From NCBI GenBank assembly GCA_938002605.1, contig CALLAF010000006.1, positions 62,001 to 126,000 on the forward strand: 64,000 nucleotides of DNA. Direction: 5' to 3'. Below, one piece after another: positions 8,652 to 17,827 of this stretch. Position 1 is the stretch's first letter, and every line of letters starts with the position of its first letter. The notes under the pieces are model-generated. The model ran no database searches. It was given only the letters and a program-made list of their open reading frames with translations, and was not told the origin of the DNA. A program made the position numbers and the translations under genes. This DNA comes from an uncultured Paracoccaceae bacterium. GTDB lineage: Bacteria; Pseudomonadota; Alphaproteobacteria; Rhodobacterales; Rhodobacteraceae.

Positions 8652-9911
8652 ATGACGACGGCAGCGCCTTCTAAAAATCTGACCAATTCGTCTACAAAGG
8701 GCGAAGCGCTCCCGAATGGGACAGCATTGCTTGGTGACCAGTTCACCATTAAGCGACGCCTTGGTAACGGCGGGTTTGGTATCACTTATCTTGCGCAGGA
8801 CAACTACCTTGGGCGCAACGTCGTGGTCAAAGAATGCTATCCAGAGGTGTTTTGCCGACGCGACGGTAAAAGCGTCTATGTGCGATCAGATCAACATTAT
8901 GAAAAATACCGGTCAATCGTCACGATGTTCATGCGTGAAGCACGGACAATTGCAAAGATGCGGCACCCGAATATTGTCGGCGTGCATCGCATTTTTGAAG
9001 ATAACGACACAGCCTATATGGTGCTTGACCTTATCGAAGGGCGCGACCTTCTTGATATTATCAAGAAGGGTGACCAAAAGCTGAAGCCACGACAGGTCCA
9101 GGAAATATTGATCAAGTTGCTGGACGCTGTTGATACCGTTCACCGCCAAGACCTACTGCACCGCGATATTTCGCCTGACAATATCTTGCTTGATAAATGG
9201 GGCAGCCCAGTTCTGATCGATTTTGGTGCCGCCCGAGAAGAAGCAAGCCGGGAAACGCGCGAGCTTTCTGCCGTTTTGGTTGTCAAAGATGGGTATTCAC
9301 CGCAAGAATTCTACTTTGCCGGCGGCAAGCAAAGCCCAAACAGTGACCTTTATGCGCTGGGCGCATCGTTTTACCATCTGATTTCAGGCGAGGCACCACC
9401 AAACAGCCAAACACGCATGGCCGAATTTGCGAGTCAGAACCCTGATCCTTGCGTGCCACTTGCCGGGCGTTTCGACGAATATGATCCGGCCTTCCTTGCA
9501 GCAATCGACAAGGCGATGAACATTCTGCCGAAAGACCGGTTGCAGTCCGCACGAGAATGGTCTGACTTAATTGATGGCGAACAAAGCGAACGCATCAAAC
9601 CCCTAATTCTATCGCAACCAGATAATCTGGGGCCGGTTTTGACGCGGCTTGTGTCCGAGACCAACGAGTATGTGCGCAATTCGCAGACGATTGAACGCCG
9701 CCCAAGCGAACGCAAGATCGAAACACCCGTCAAACAGATCCCCGATTGGGTGCTCGAATTCAACGAAGAGACATCGAAAATCGTCAATAGTGGGAAAACG
9801 CGTGCGCAATCACCTGCGCAAACTGCGCCGATCTATACGCCACCCGTTCCACAACCGACCCGACCTCGGTCGCGCATCGGAATGTGGTTTGTACGCCGGT
9901 TTAGCTCTTAG
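8652..9911 (+). CDS. Serine/threonine protein kinase (Hanks type), single-domain
   Basis: Cytosolic eukaryotic-like kinase of 419 residues. Motifs in order: glycine loop GNGGFG (38-43), VVVK with Lys60, REAR with Glu96 in helix C, catalytic loop HRDISPDN (170-177), metal-binding DFG (190-192) and GYSPQEF (214-220) in the APE position. The catalytic-loop Lys of HRDxK is Ser here (HRDIS), a variant I know from other bacterial kinases. After about residue 300 the chain is Pro/Ser/Thr-rich and ends in a short basic tail with no clear membrane helix. No phosphatase or FHA partner is adjacent. Its stop interlocks with that of the convergent YkuD gene (TTAG, 4 bases). Confidence 0.9.
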   Translation: MTTAAPSKNLTNSSTKGEALPNGTALLGDQFTIKRRLGNGGFGITYLAQDNYLGRNVVVKECYPEVFCRRDGKSVYVRSDQHYEKYRSIVTMFMREARTIAKMRHPNIVGVHRIFEDNDTAYMVLDLIEGRDLLDIIKKGDQKLKPRQVQEILIKLLDAVDTVHRQDLLHRDISPDNILLDKWGSPVLIDFGAAREEASRETRELSAVLVVKDGYSPQEFYFAGGKQSPNSDLYALGASFYHLISGEAPPNSQTRMAEFASQNPDPCVPLAGRFDEYDPAFLAAIDKAMNILPKDRLQSAREWSDLIDGEQSERIKPLILSQPDNLGPVLTRLVSETNEYVRNSQTIERRPSERKIETPVKQIPDWVLEFNEETSKIVNSGKTRAQSPAQTAPIYTPPVPQPTRPRSRIGMWFVRRFSS

Positions 9912-10489
9912 ATAAGCAGAACTTGGGTGCCAACTTGGGCATAGCCAAATAGTTCTGCGATTTGTTCGTTATACAAGCCAATACAGCCATTCGATGACCG
10001 GCGACCAATCTTGCGCGTGTCATGTGTACCGTGAATCCGGTAGTATTGCCACGATAGGTAAAGCGCATGTGTTCCCAATGGATTATCTGGACCCGGACCA
10101 ATAAAATCTGGCCACTCAGGGTTCCGAATACGCATTGATGGGGTGGGCGCCCAGCTTGGTCCTTCGACCTTGCGCGTGACTTCTGTTCGGCCAGTACGGG
10201 TCAGATCATCGGTCAGTGGCACGCTGGTTGGAAACAGCTTGTAGATCGACTGATCCTCAGACCAATAGTGCAGCGCACGCGATTGAATATCGACTAAAAT
10301 CGCACCTTTATTCAGGTTGCTGAAATATGGCTGCCAATCCAGCGACCGAAAGCTAGAAATATTCCGCTGTACTTGCCCCGAAAGATCACTTTCGATTTCT
10401 GTCGAGTTGGCAGTCTGCGCCACTGCGCCCGTGCCAATCATGGCCGCGCTTGTCGCTAAAAATCCACGGCGTGACAGTTGGTTTTTCAT
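9908..10489 (-). CDS. L,D-transpeptidase (YkuD domain) with Tat-like signal
   Basis: Exported peptidoglycan cross-linking or modifying enzyme. The N terminus SRRGFLATSAAMIGTGAVAQ (6-25) looks like a Tat signal ending at AVAQ. The YkuD site is present: His153 in RIHGT, then IGRRSSNGC with nucleophile Cys169. After the Cys the usual Arg of the family's SxGCxR motif is Gly (GCIGLYN), although nearby Arg163/164 could substitute. The 193 residues match a compact YkuD enzyme. The next gene is divergent, 156 bases away, and the 3' end interlocks with the kinase stop. Confidence 0.88.
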   Translation of the reverse strand: MKNQLSRRGFLATSAAMIGTGAVAQTANSTEIESDLSGQVQRNISSFRSLDWQPYFSNLNKGAILVDIQSRALHYWSEDQSIYKLFPTSVPLTDDLTRTGRTEVTRKVEGPSWAPTPSMRIRNPEWPDFIGPGPDNPLGTHALYLSWQYYRIHGTHDTRKIGRRSSNGCIGLYNEQIAELFGYAQVGTQVLLI

Positions 10490-10645
10490 TGCGTTCTCCG
10501 CTCAGGTCGAAACTTCACTTATACACACAATCTAATGTGTCTAAGCTGCCACCGCAATTCAAACAAACGTCAACTGTACGAAGTAGGTTTGAAGTGTCGT
10601 ACTGATGTCGATAAAGATAACAAATACAACCGAATTGGGTGACTG

Positions 10646-11164
10646 ATGTACCGACGCGAACTAATTCTTGGACTGGCTGCAACTGCACTTGCCGCTTGTG
10701 AACCGCAACGCGCTGTTGGCGCGGATGGCCTACCCACCGCGACGATTTACCGGATCAGCGCGTCAAACGCTGCTGCAGTTCAGTTTCGTATGCTTGATAG
10801 TGTAAACGCGTTGCGCGCGCGCGCAGGGGTGGCACCGGTGCAGCTCAATGCGCAGCTCAATGCGGCTGCCGCAACGCATGCCCGCGATATGTCACTTCAG
10901 AACCGCCCTTGGTTGTTTGGGTCCGACGGGTCTAGCCCGCTTGACCGAGCGCGACGCGCTGGATTCCAAGGTCAGTTGTTAGGCGAAAACATATCGGAAT
11001 CCTATGAAACTGAGTTGCAAACGCTGGCCGCTTGGATGGCCCAGTCTGACACACGTGCCGTGATTTTGGACCCCAACGCGCGTGCGATGGGGATTTCATG
11101 GTATCAAGAATCCGCTGGGAAACTATGGTGGTGCATGAACTTTGGTAGTGGTGCCGCAACTTAA
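10646..11164 (+). CDS. CAP (SCP-like) domain lipoprotein
   Basis: Probable periplasmic lipoprotein. The N terminus MYRRELILGLAATALAAC gives a lipobox with Cys18. The remaining 150 residues fit the CAP/SCP fold: NALRARAGVAPVQLNAQL, ATHARDMSLQNR, a GENI motif after FQGQLL, and a final LWWCMNFG strand. The usual second His of the CAP metal site is not obvious. Function is unknown; bacterial CAP proteins are often envelope-associated. It sits between two YkuD genes: divergent from one, and sharing a 4-base TTAA stop overlap with the other. Confidence 0.82.
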   Translation: MYRRELILGLAATALAACEPQRAVGADGLPTATIYRISASNAAAVQFRMLDSVNALRARAGVAPVQLNAQLNAAAATHARDMSLQNRPWLFGSDGSSPLDRARRAGFQGQLLGENISESYETELQTLAAWMAQSDTRAVILDPNARAMGISWYQESAGKLWWCMNFGSGAAT

Positions 11165-11649
11165 GCGTAGATCGTCACCAGCGTGCCTGTCTGTACCATG
11201 GCATATACTTCGTCCATTTCATCGTTTGAAATGGCAACACAGCCCCAAGTCCAATCCGTCTGCCCAACCCACTCATCAGGTGTTCCGTGAATGAAAATGT
11301 CACCACCTGGATCAAGCCCTTGGCTACGCGCATATGCAACATCATCCGCGTCTGGGTAAGAAAGGCCAAGTGACAGATGATAACGGCTGTTTGGGTTGCG
11401 CCGGTCAATCCGATACGAACCTTCAGGCGTCCGCCCGTCACCTTCGTGGACCTTATGACCTTCGGGGGTAAAGCCCAGCTCGAACCCGTATTCGCGTAGC
11501 AATGTATTGTTATGCAGTAACTGCATCCGCCGTTCGCTTTTGAAAATTTGGATGCGGGTTACTTCTGGTCCTGCATATGCGCGCGGTGCCGCGCTGCATC
11601 CGGCCACGCCTACTGCCGCGCCAACCATCACTGATCGTCTTGAAATCAT
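11161..11649 (-). CDS. L,D-transpeptidase-family lipoprotein (YkuD domain)
   Basis: Second YkuD-type protein nearby. Residues 1-18 (MISRRSVMVGAAVGVAGC) form a signal with a lipobox Cys18, so it is likely membrane-anchored in the periplasm. The catalytic pair is His121 in FIHGT and Cys137 in TDWTWGCVAISN. As in its neighbour, the Arg after GCx is absent (GCVAIS), placing it in the DWTxGC subfamily rather than the SHGCxR one. It is 162 residues long, normal for this subfamily, and preceded by an 89-base gap with no recognisable signal. Confidence 0.86.
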   Translation of the reverse strand: MISRRSVMVGAAVGVAGCSAAPRAYAGPEVTRIQIFKSERRMQLLHNNTLLREYGFELGFTPEGHKVHEGDGRTPEGSYRIDRRNPNSRYHLSLGLSYPDADDVAYARSQGLDPGGDIFIHGTPDEWVGQTDWTWGCVAISNDEMDEVYAMVQTGTLVTIYA

Positions 11650-11738
11650 ATCTACTGCCTACTTGTCCCGGTCTACGCCGTTTTTTGCCTATTTAGCGGT
11701 GAATTGTGGCAAAAGGTAGGGTTTTTTCAAACTGGTCT

Positions 11739-12941
11739 TCATTTTCGCGTGAAGGCTGCAACCATTTCGACATGCGGGGACCAACGGAATTGATCCACGG
11801 TTTGCACCCAAGGCATTTCAAACCCGGCGTCCACCAGCGTATTTGCATCCCGTGCGAATGTGATCGGGTTACAAGACACCATCGCGATGGTTTTAATCTC
11901 TGACTTTGCCAGCGTCGCGATTTGTGCATCAGCCCCTGCGCGCGGCGGGTCAATCACTGCCGTATCAAAATGGCGCAGCTCATCGGGTTCAAGCGGACGA
12001 CGGAACAGATCGCGGGTTTCTGTCGTGACTTTGCGCAACTCATGCCCAGCGCGCCATCCGCGATCAAGCGCAGAAAGCATTTCAGCTTCGCCTTCAACCG
12101 CGTGAACCTCTGCACGCTTGGCGAGCGGTAGCGTGAACGTGCCGCACCCGGCAAACAGATCAACTACGCGCTGCGCTTTGCCTGTGATTTTCTCAACCGC
12201 TTGCAATAACGTCATTTCCCCGTGTTTAGTCGCCTGCAAGAACGCACCGGGCGGTGGCGTGACCTTGGTTCCGCCGAAATCTTGGGCTGGGGCGTTAATG
12301 GTCACAACGGGTTCGTCGTTCCATACCAACCGCGACAGCCCGTGATGGTTTGCAAAAGCTGCCAACTCGATACGTAATTGTGGCGTCAGTTCTTTGTCGG
12401 TGATGACCAGAACATCGGGTCCAAGCGGCGCATCGGTCACGGTTAGGTCAATTTCGCCTTTGCGTGAACAGGCCAAAACGGTCAACGCTTCAAGGGCGGG
12501 CAAGATATCCAACAATGCTGGCGTCACCAACTGGCAATCCGGCACCGCAAACAACGTATGCGAGGCGCGGCCATGAAAACCAACCATCGCGCCTTTCTTA
12601 GTGCGCCGCCCAGAAAACTTAGCACGACGTCGCGAATTAGCTGGCGAGGTTTGCACAGGATGGAATTCAGGCGCAAGCCCGTGCGCATGCACTGCCTTTT
12701 CGACAATCCCTAGTTTCCAATCAGCAACAAACGCATCAGTCGCATGTTGCATCGCGCAACCGCCACATGATTTGTAATGCCGACACGGGGCCGCGACCCG
12801 GTCCGCCGAAGGGGTCACAATCCTTACAGAACCGTCTTGGGCAACATCGACTTCTTCGCCCGGTAAAACGCGCGGCAACAAGGACCGCCCATCAGATGCG
12901 CGCCCCATACCAAGGTGTGTCAGGCTTTCGATTGTTAACAT
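11739..12941 (-). CDS. Class I SAM-dependent RNA methyltransferase, RumA/TrmA (m5U) type with Fe-S motif
   Basis: Methylates uridine C5 in rRNA or tRNA. The 400 residues include an N-terminal cysteine set for a [4Fe-4S] cluster (Cys53, Cys59, Cys62 and Cys136), the SAM motif DLFAGCGTFT (261-270), IDPPRAGA (330-337) and the catalytic VSCNP with Cys357. Cluster-bearing members are RlmC/RlmD-like; which base is modified cannot be read from sequence. The TAA stop of the ABC exporter gene read upstream lies at 12942-12944, immediately next to this gene's ATG at 12941, so three minus-strand genes form one likely operon. Confidence 0.9.
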   Translation of the reverse strand: MLTIESLTHLGMGRASDGRSLLPRVLPGEEVDVAQDGSVRIVTPSADRVAAPCRHYKSCGGCAMQHATDAFVADWKLGIVEKAVHAHGLAPEFHPVQTSPANSRRRAKFSGRRTKKGAMVGFHGRASHTLFAVPDCQLVTPALLDILPALEALTVLACSRKGEIDLTVTDAPLGPDVLVITDKELTPQLRIELAAFANHHGLSRLVWNDEPVVTINAPAQDFGGTKVTPPPGAFLQATKHGEMTLLQAVEKITGKAQRVVDLFAGCGTFTLPLAKRAEVHAVEGEAEMLSALDRGWRAGHELRKVTTETRDLFRRPLEPDELRHFDTAVIDPPRAGADAQIATLAKSEIKTIAMVSCNPITFARDANTLVDAGFEMPWVQTVDQFRWSPHVEMVAAFTRK

Positions 12942-14765
12942 TTATTCCGCCGCATCTATAAATCCACCCGATTGCCGATGCCAGTAGCGCGCATAAAGCC
13001 CGTCTTTGGCTAGCAATTCGTCGTGTGTTCCTTGTTCAACTATACGCCCCGAGTCAAGCACGATGATCCGATCCATCTGCGCCAGTGTGGACAATCGGTG
13101 CGCAATTGCAATGACGGTCTTATCGTCCATTATAGACTCTAACGCGCCTTGAATCGATGCCTCCACCTCGGAATCGAGCGCACTTGTCGCTTCGTCCAGC
13201 ACCAAAATCGGGGCGTCTTTTAGGATGGCGCGGGCAATTGCGATCCGCTGTCGTTGACCGCCTGATAGCTTGACACCGCGTTCGCCTAGATGTGCGTCGT
13301 ATCCGCTACGCCCATTGTGATCGACGAGTTTTTCGATGAACTCATGCGCCTCGGCCTGCATCGCGGCTGCTTCAATTTCGTTTTGCGATGCATCCGGGTT
13401 GCCGTATCGGATGTTATCAACGGCGGACCTGTTGAACATTGCAGTTTCCTGCGTGACCATCGCAATTTGGCTGCGCAAGCTTGCTTGGGTCACATCGCGG
13501 ATATCCTGCCCATCGATCATCACGGACCCATCTTCGGCATCATATAACCGCAACAAAAGCGCAACCAACGTTGATTTCCCAGCACCAGAGGCACCAACAA
13601 GCCCCAGTTTTTCGCCCGGTTTGACCGAAAGCGTCACACCATCAAGCCCGCCAGGCCCGCCGCCATAGCGAAAACTAACATCATTCAGCTTAATAGCACC
13701 CTGATCCGCACGAAGCTCCTTTGCCTCTGGTGCATCGGTCAACGTGTGTTTGGGACTTAACGTGTTCATCGCATCTTCGAGTTCACCAACATTGGCGTAC
13801 ATCCCCATCAGCGTGAAACTGACCCAACCTGTCATCTGCGACAGGCGCAGCGAAATCGCGCCTGCAACAGCAATATCCCCCGCAGACGCAGCATCAACGG
13901 ACCAAAAATACAGCGTGATCCCGACCAAAAGCACTGGCAAAAACCCGGCCAAACCCATCAGGCAAAACCGAAAAGTCGCAGAAAGCCAGCCATAATGTAT
14001 GGCGCGCGCCCGATAGTTTTCCATTGATTCAAGGGCTGCGCGATCTTCAAATTCATCATGTGCGAAGAGTTTCACGGTCTTGATGTTAGTAATCGTATCA
14101 ACAACTTGTCCGGTCACTGTCGCTCGCATTGCAGCACGTGCTTTGGCGCGCACCCGTATGCGTGGCATAAAATACCGGATCATTCCAAAATATGCGGCGA
14201 CCCAAACGGTCAGTACCGCCGCTGAACGAACATCAATTGTCATCAATAACAGCACAGAGCCAACAAGAGACGCGAGTGCAAATGCAACAGTGTGGATCAT
14301 ATCAACGGCTAGATCCGTTGCGGCGCGTGCCGCTTGCATTTGCTTTTGCGCGATCCTGCCAGCAAAATCTTCGTCAAAGAATGTCACCGCCTGTCCAATC
14401 GTATGACGATGGAGACGTGACAAAATCAAGTTACCTAACGAAGGTGCTACCACCACGTTTTGCAACACGCCCGACATCCCCAACAATATGGGCCGCGCAA
14501 CGATAAAAAATGCTGTGACACCAAGCAATAACAGCGCGTTTTGCGAGAAATACGTTTCGGCCGCACCGCCCAGCGCCGCATCAATGATCCAACCCAGCAT
14601 CACAGCGGTTGCGACCTCAATCGTCCCCGCCAAAGCAGAGACTATTCCAGCTAAAGTTACAATTTTTAAGCTGCCCCGCGTACACCAATGCAAGAACGCC
14701 AAAAGGGTTTGTGGCGGCGGTCCTTTGGCAGGCGAAAAGGGGTCGATCCAGTTTTCTGGTTTCAT
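12942..14765 (-). CDS. ABC exporter, fused permease-ATPase (second of tandem pair)
   Basis: Half-transporter of 607 residues with an N-terminal six-helix membrane domain (about 30-330) and a C-terminal ATPase domain. ATPase motifs are complete: Walker A GASGAGKST, signature LSGGQRQRIAIAR, Walker B ILVLDEATSALD and the H-loop IAIAHRLST. It overlaps the stop of the first exporter gene by one base (TAATG). Tandem half-transporters often form heterodimers; here both ATP sites look consensus. The substrate (lipid, peptide or drug) cannot be inferred. Confidence 0.93.
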   Translation of the reverse strand: MKPENWIDPFSPAKGPPPQTLLAFLHWCTRGSLKIVTLAGIVSALAGTIEVATAVMLGWIIDAALGGAAETYFSQNALLLLGVTAFFIVARPILLGMSGVLQNVVVAPSLGNLILSRLHRHTIGQAVTFFDEDFAGRIAQKQMQAARAATDLAVDMIHTVAFALASLVGSVLLLMTIDVRSAAVLTVWVAAYFGMIRYFMPRIRVRAKARAAMRATVTGQVVDTITNIKTVKLFAHDEFEDRAALESMENYRARAIHYGWLSATFRFCLMGLAGFLPVLLVGITLYFWSVDAASAGDIAVAGAISLRLSQMTGWVSFTLMGMYANVGELEDAMNTLSPKHTLTDAPEAKELRADQGAIKLNDVSFRYGGGPGGLDGVTLSVKPGEKLGLVGASGAGKSTLVALLLRLYDAEDGSVMIDGQDIRDVTQASLRSQIAMVTQETAMFNRSAVDNIRYGNPDASQNEIEAAAMQAEAHEFIEKLVDHNGRSGYDAHLGERGVKLSGGQRQRIAIARAILKDAPILVLDEATSALDSEVEASIQGALESIMDDKTVIAIAHRLSTLAQMDRIIVLDSGRIVEQGTHDELLAKDGLYARYWHRQSGGFIDAAE

Positions 14766-16606
14766 TATTTATCCTGCTCTTTTTGACCCAAGAACCCGCC
14801 AGATTGACGGGCCCAGAAACGTGCATATTGACCACCCGCCGCCAGCAATGCGTCGTGCGTGCCGTCTTCAATGATCTGACCATGGTCCATAACAATAATG
14901 CGGTCCATCTGCGCAATCGTGGACAGACGGTGGGCGATGGCGATGACCGTTTTCCCCTCCATCATGCCATAAAGTGTTTTCAAAATTGCGGCTTCTACCT
15001 CGCTATCAAGGGCGCTGGTCGCTTCATCCAGCAGCAAGATCGGGGCGTCCTTTAGGATCACGCGCGCAAGCGCGATCCGCTGCCGCTGCCCACCCGATAA
15101 TTTGACCCCCCGTTCGCCAACCCGCGCGTCATAACCCGTGTTGCCTTCGGCATCCGCGAGCCCAAGGATGAAATCATGCGCCTCGGCTTTGCGGGCGGCG
15201 GCGATCATCTGATCTTCGCTTGCCTCTGGGTTTCCATACAGGATGTTTTCGCGCACAGACCGGTGCAATAGTGACGAATCTTGCTGCACCATCCCAATGA
15301 CACGCCGCAGGCTTTCTTGGCTTACAGCACCGATATTTTGCCCATCAATCACGATCTGACCGGATTCGGCGTCGTAAAACCGCAAAAGCAATTTCACTAA
15401 CGTCGATTTACCGGCGCCTGACTGCCCAACAAGCCCAACCTTTTCACCCGGCGCGATGGTCAGGTTGATCTTATCTAAGCCACCGCTTTGCTTGCCATAG
15501 TGATGCGAAAGATCGGTTATTTTAACTTCACCTGTCCCTGATTGCAGCGCTGGCGCGTCGGCATCATCTAACAGGGCGATCGGCTGTGCGATGGTTTTCA
15601 TACCTTCGGCCACAACGCCCAATTCGCGGAAAAAGTTGCTAACAGCCCACATGATCCACCCCGACATCGCGTTCAATCGCAATGCGAGTGACGTGGCCAC
15701 AGCAACCACCCCAACCGACGCAATGCCTTGCATCCAAAGGTAAAGCGACCAACCAACAACACCAACGATCAGCAGACCATTCAAGGTCATCAGCGCGACA
15801 TCCATGATCGTATACAGGCGCATTTCGATTTGGAACGTGCGCCTGGCTTCTTCGATCGCATCCTTAGCGTAAGCGACTTCGCGGTCGTGATGCGCGAACA
15901 TTTTGACCGAATGAATATTTGTGTAGCTATCGACCACGCGGCCCGTAATCGCGCTACGTGCGTTTGATGATGCCTCGGACGCTGGGCCAATCCGCCGGAC
16001 AACCCAACGCAACAAAAATACATAGGGCACGAACCAAAGCGCAAGCGGAACTATCAGCCACAAATCGGCCTGCCCCAACAAGATCATCGCGCCAATCACA
16101 TAGGCAAGCGCAAATGTAATCGCGTCAAAAAGTTGGAAAACGACTTCGCCAGCGGCTGGCGGCGTTTGCATGATCCGATTGGCAATCCGCCCGGCGAAAT
16201 CATCTTCGAACCAACCGACAGATTGTCGCAAAACATGGCGATGGGCGCGCCAACGCACCAAGGTCCCAAAATTTGGCAAAATCGTATTATTCAGCAGAAG
16301 AACTTGAAAAATATGCACCGCTGGGCGCAACGTCAGGATAAAAATCGCAACCAGAATAAGCTCAGTTCCATTTTTAAGCCAAACCTCTTCGGGTGTACCG
16401 GTCAACATATCCACCAGACGCCCAAGATAGCCCAAAAGCCAAATTTCTACTGCTGCGATGACGACAGATACACCCGCCGTCAGATAAAACACCGGCATAA
16501 ATGGCTGCGCATAGGCCCGCAAAAATGGGTAGAGCCGCGTCGGCGGCACATCCGTTTCCTTGTAGGGTGTGTAAGGATCGATCAGACCTTCGAAAAATCG
16601 AAACAT
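14765..16606 (-). CDS. ABC exporter, fused permease-ATPase (first of tandem pair)
   Basis: Half-transporter of 613 residues from the chosen start. It has about six membrane helices (roughly 35-340), then Walker A GQSGAGKST, LSGGQRQRIALAR, ILLLDEATSALD and AHRLST. I place the start at the ATG at 16606 (MFRFFEGL) because an AGGCAGG site lies just before it; the frame is open to an ATG at 16636 that lacks such a site. It resembles its downstream neighbour closely in domain order, suggesting an old duplication and a heterodimer. The upstream gap to cca on the same strand is 84 bases. Confidence 0.92.
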   Translation of the reverse strand: MFRFFEGLIDPYTPYKETDVPPTRLYPFLRAYAQPFMPVFYLTAGVSVVIAAVEIWLLGYLGRLVDMLTGTPEEVWLKNGTELILVAIFILTLRPAVHIFQVLLLNNTILPNFGTLVRWRAHRHVLRQSVGWFEDDFAGRIANRIMQTPPAAGEVVFQLFDAITFALAYVIGAMILLGQADLWLIVPLALWFVPYVFLLRWVVRRIGPASEASSNARSAITGRVVDSYTNIHSVKMFAHHDREVAYAKDAIEEARRTFQIEMRLYTIMDVALMTLNGLLIVGVVGWSLYLWMQGIASVGVVAVATSLALRLNAMSGWIMWAVSNFFRELGVVAEGMKTIAQPIALLDDADAPALQSGTGEVKITDLSHHYGKQSGGLDKINLTIAPGEKVGLVGQSGAGKSTLVKLLLRFYDAESGQIVIDGQNIGAVSQESLRRVIGMVQQDSSLLHRSVRENILYGNPEASEDQMIAAARKAEAHDFILGLADAEGNTGYDARVGERGVKLSGGQRQRIALARVILKDAPILLLDEATSALDSEVEAAILKTLYGMMEGKTVIAIAHRLSTIAQMDRIIVMDHGQIIEDGTHDALLAAGGQYARFWARQSGGFLGQKEQDK

Positions 16607-16690
16607 GGACCTGCCTTTCGAATACCTACCCGACATAGCAAGGTTTCACCGCAAGGAAAACCGCCGGAATTACCCAAGCGTCATCCCGCC

Positions 16691-17827
16691 CTAATCATCC
16701 ATCAATTCGGCTTTGGTCAAAGTAAATCCTGACGCGATCCAGCGCGTCTTGGCAGCTTGCAATGCGGCCCCCAACGCCGGACCCTGCAGTTCAGGCATCA
16801 AATCAACGGCTTTCAGGGGAAACGTTTGCTTTGCCGCAAAAATTGCATATTGAGCTGAATTAGGGTCTATTTCTTGTCCCAAACTTGCTGCCCGCACGGC
16901 CAAATTATCAAGCGCGGCTTGCGCCCCAAAGTAGTAGCCAAGCGCACCAGCATCAAAGTCGCTATGCATTTGATCCAACCGCTTTTTCGCGTCATTTGAC
17001 AAACGCAGTCCAGCAGTGTCTCCCCCGATAACCGCAAGCCGCCTGAGCGGATCGGGCGCCAACCCTGCCTTCCCTTCGACATGCACGAGTACCGCGAGCA
17101 TCGGCGCATTTGCGCCCGGCAATATCTGTGCCAACCCACCCGTCGCGTTCATTGATCCCACCGCCGGCGCAGGATCAGGGGCCGCCAATAGTTTTAGCAA
17201 TTCGCTTGTGATCCGTTCCGACGACAATGATTGCAGCCCTTCGACATTCGCGGCGCAAGCCGCCAGCGCATCAGGATCAGGCCCTTCATCCACGTCGCCA
17301 TACCAGGCATGAAACCGAAAATAACGCAGGATGCGTAAGTAGTCTTCTTTGATCCGCTGGTCTGCATCTTCGATAAACCGTACGCGGCGCGCATTTAGGT
17401 CGGGCAAGCCGCCCAAGGGGTCAACAACAACACCGTCACGCCCCGCATAAAGCGCGTTCATCGTGAAATCGCGACGCCGAGCATCATCTATCATATTATC
17501 CGCAAAGGCGACCGTTGCCCGCCGCCCATCTGTAGCGACGTCGCGGCGAAAGGTCGTGATCTCAAAAGGTACGTTTTGGGCAATAACAGTGACTGTTCCG
17601 TGGGTAATGCCGGTCGGGATAACCGCAAGCCCAGCTGCCTTTGCTAGCGCGCTGACGGTGTCAGGGTGCGCGTCTGTCGATAGGTCCAAGTCCGCGACCG
17701 GCGCATCCAAAAGCGCATTGCGCACACAACCGCCAACAAACCAAGCCTGATAGCCTGCATCTGTTAACATACCGCAGACCTTTTGGGCGGCCGCATCCGT
17801 CAACCAAGGCGCATTAATCCGGGTCAT
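16691..17827 (-). CDS. cca: CCA tRNA nucleotidyltransferase / poly(A) polymerase-family protein
   Basis: Class II nucleotidyltransferase that adds or repairs the 3' CCA of tRNAs. The 378 residues show the head motif FVGGCVRNALL (30-40) with metal-binding DLDL (46-49), then RRDFTMNALYAG and DPLGG, and a basic region with YLRILRYFRFHAWYG for nucleotide and tRNA binding. The frame is open for 34 more codons upstream, but that part lies inside the Nudix gene; the ATG at 17827 overlaps the Nudix stop by 4 bases (ATGA), marking translational coupling. The Nudix gene, cca and the two exporters run in one direction. Confidence 0.9.
   Translation of the reverse strand: MTRINAPWLTDAAAQKVCGMLTDAGYQAWFVGGCVRNALLDAPVADLDLSTDAHPDTVSALAKAAGLAVIPTGITHGTVTVIAQNVPFEITTFRRDVATDGRRATVAFADNMIDDARRRDFTMNALYAGRDGVVVDPLGGLPDLNARRVRFIEDADQRIKEDYLRILRYFRFHAWYGDVDEGPDPDALAACAANVEGLQSLSSERITSELLKLLAAPDPAPAVGSMNATGGLAQILPGANAPMLAVLVHVEGKAGLAPDPLRRLAVIGGDTAGLRLSNDAKKRLDQMHSDFDAGALGYYFGAQAALDNLAVRAASLGQEIDPNSAQYAIFAAKQTFPLKAVDLMPELQGPALGAALQAAKTRWIASGFTLTKAELMDD

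Noticed and set aside
12942-16606. Heterodimer with one dead ATP site in the tandem exporters
   Set aside because: Walker A, signature, Walker B Glu and H-loop are consensus in both proteins, so no degenerate site is visible.
16133-16732. Open frame of 199 codons on the plus strand
   Set aside because: Lies opposite the ABC exporter gene and reads as low-complexity Arg/Gln/Lys, typical of a shadow frame.
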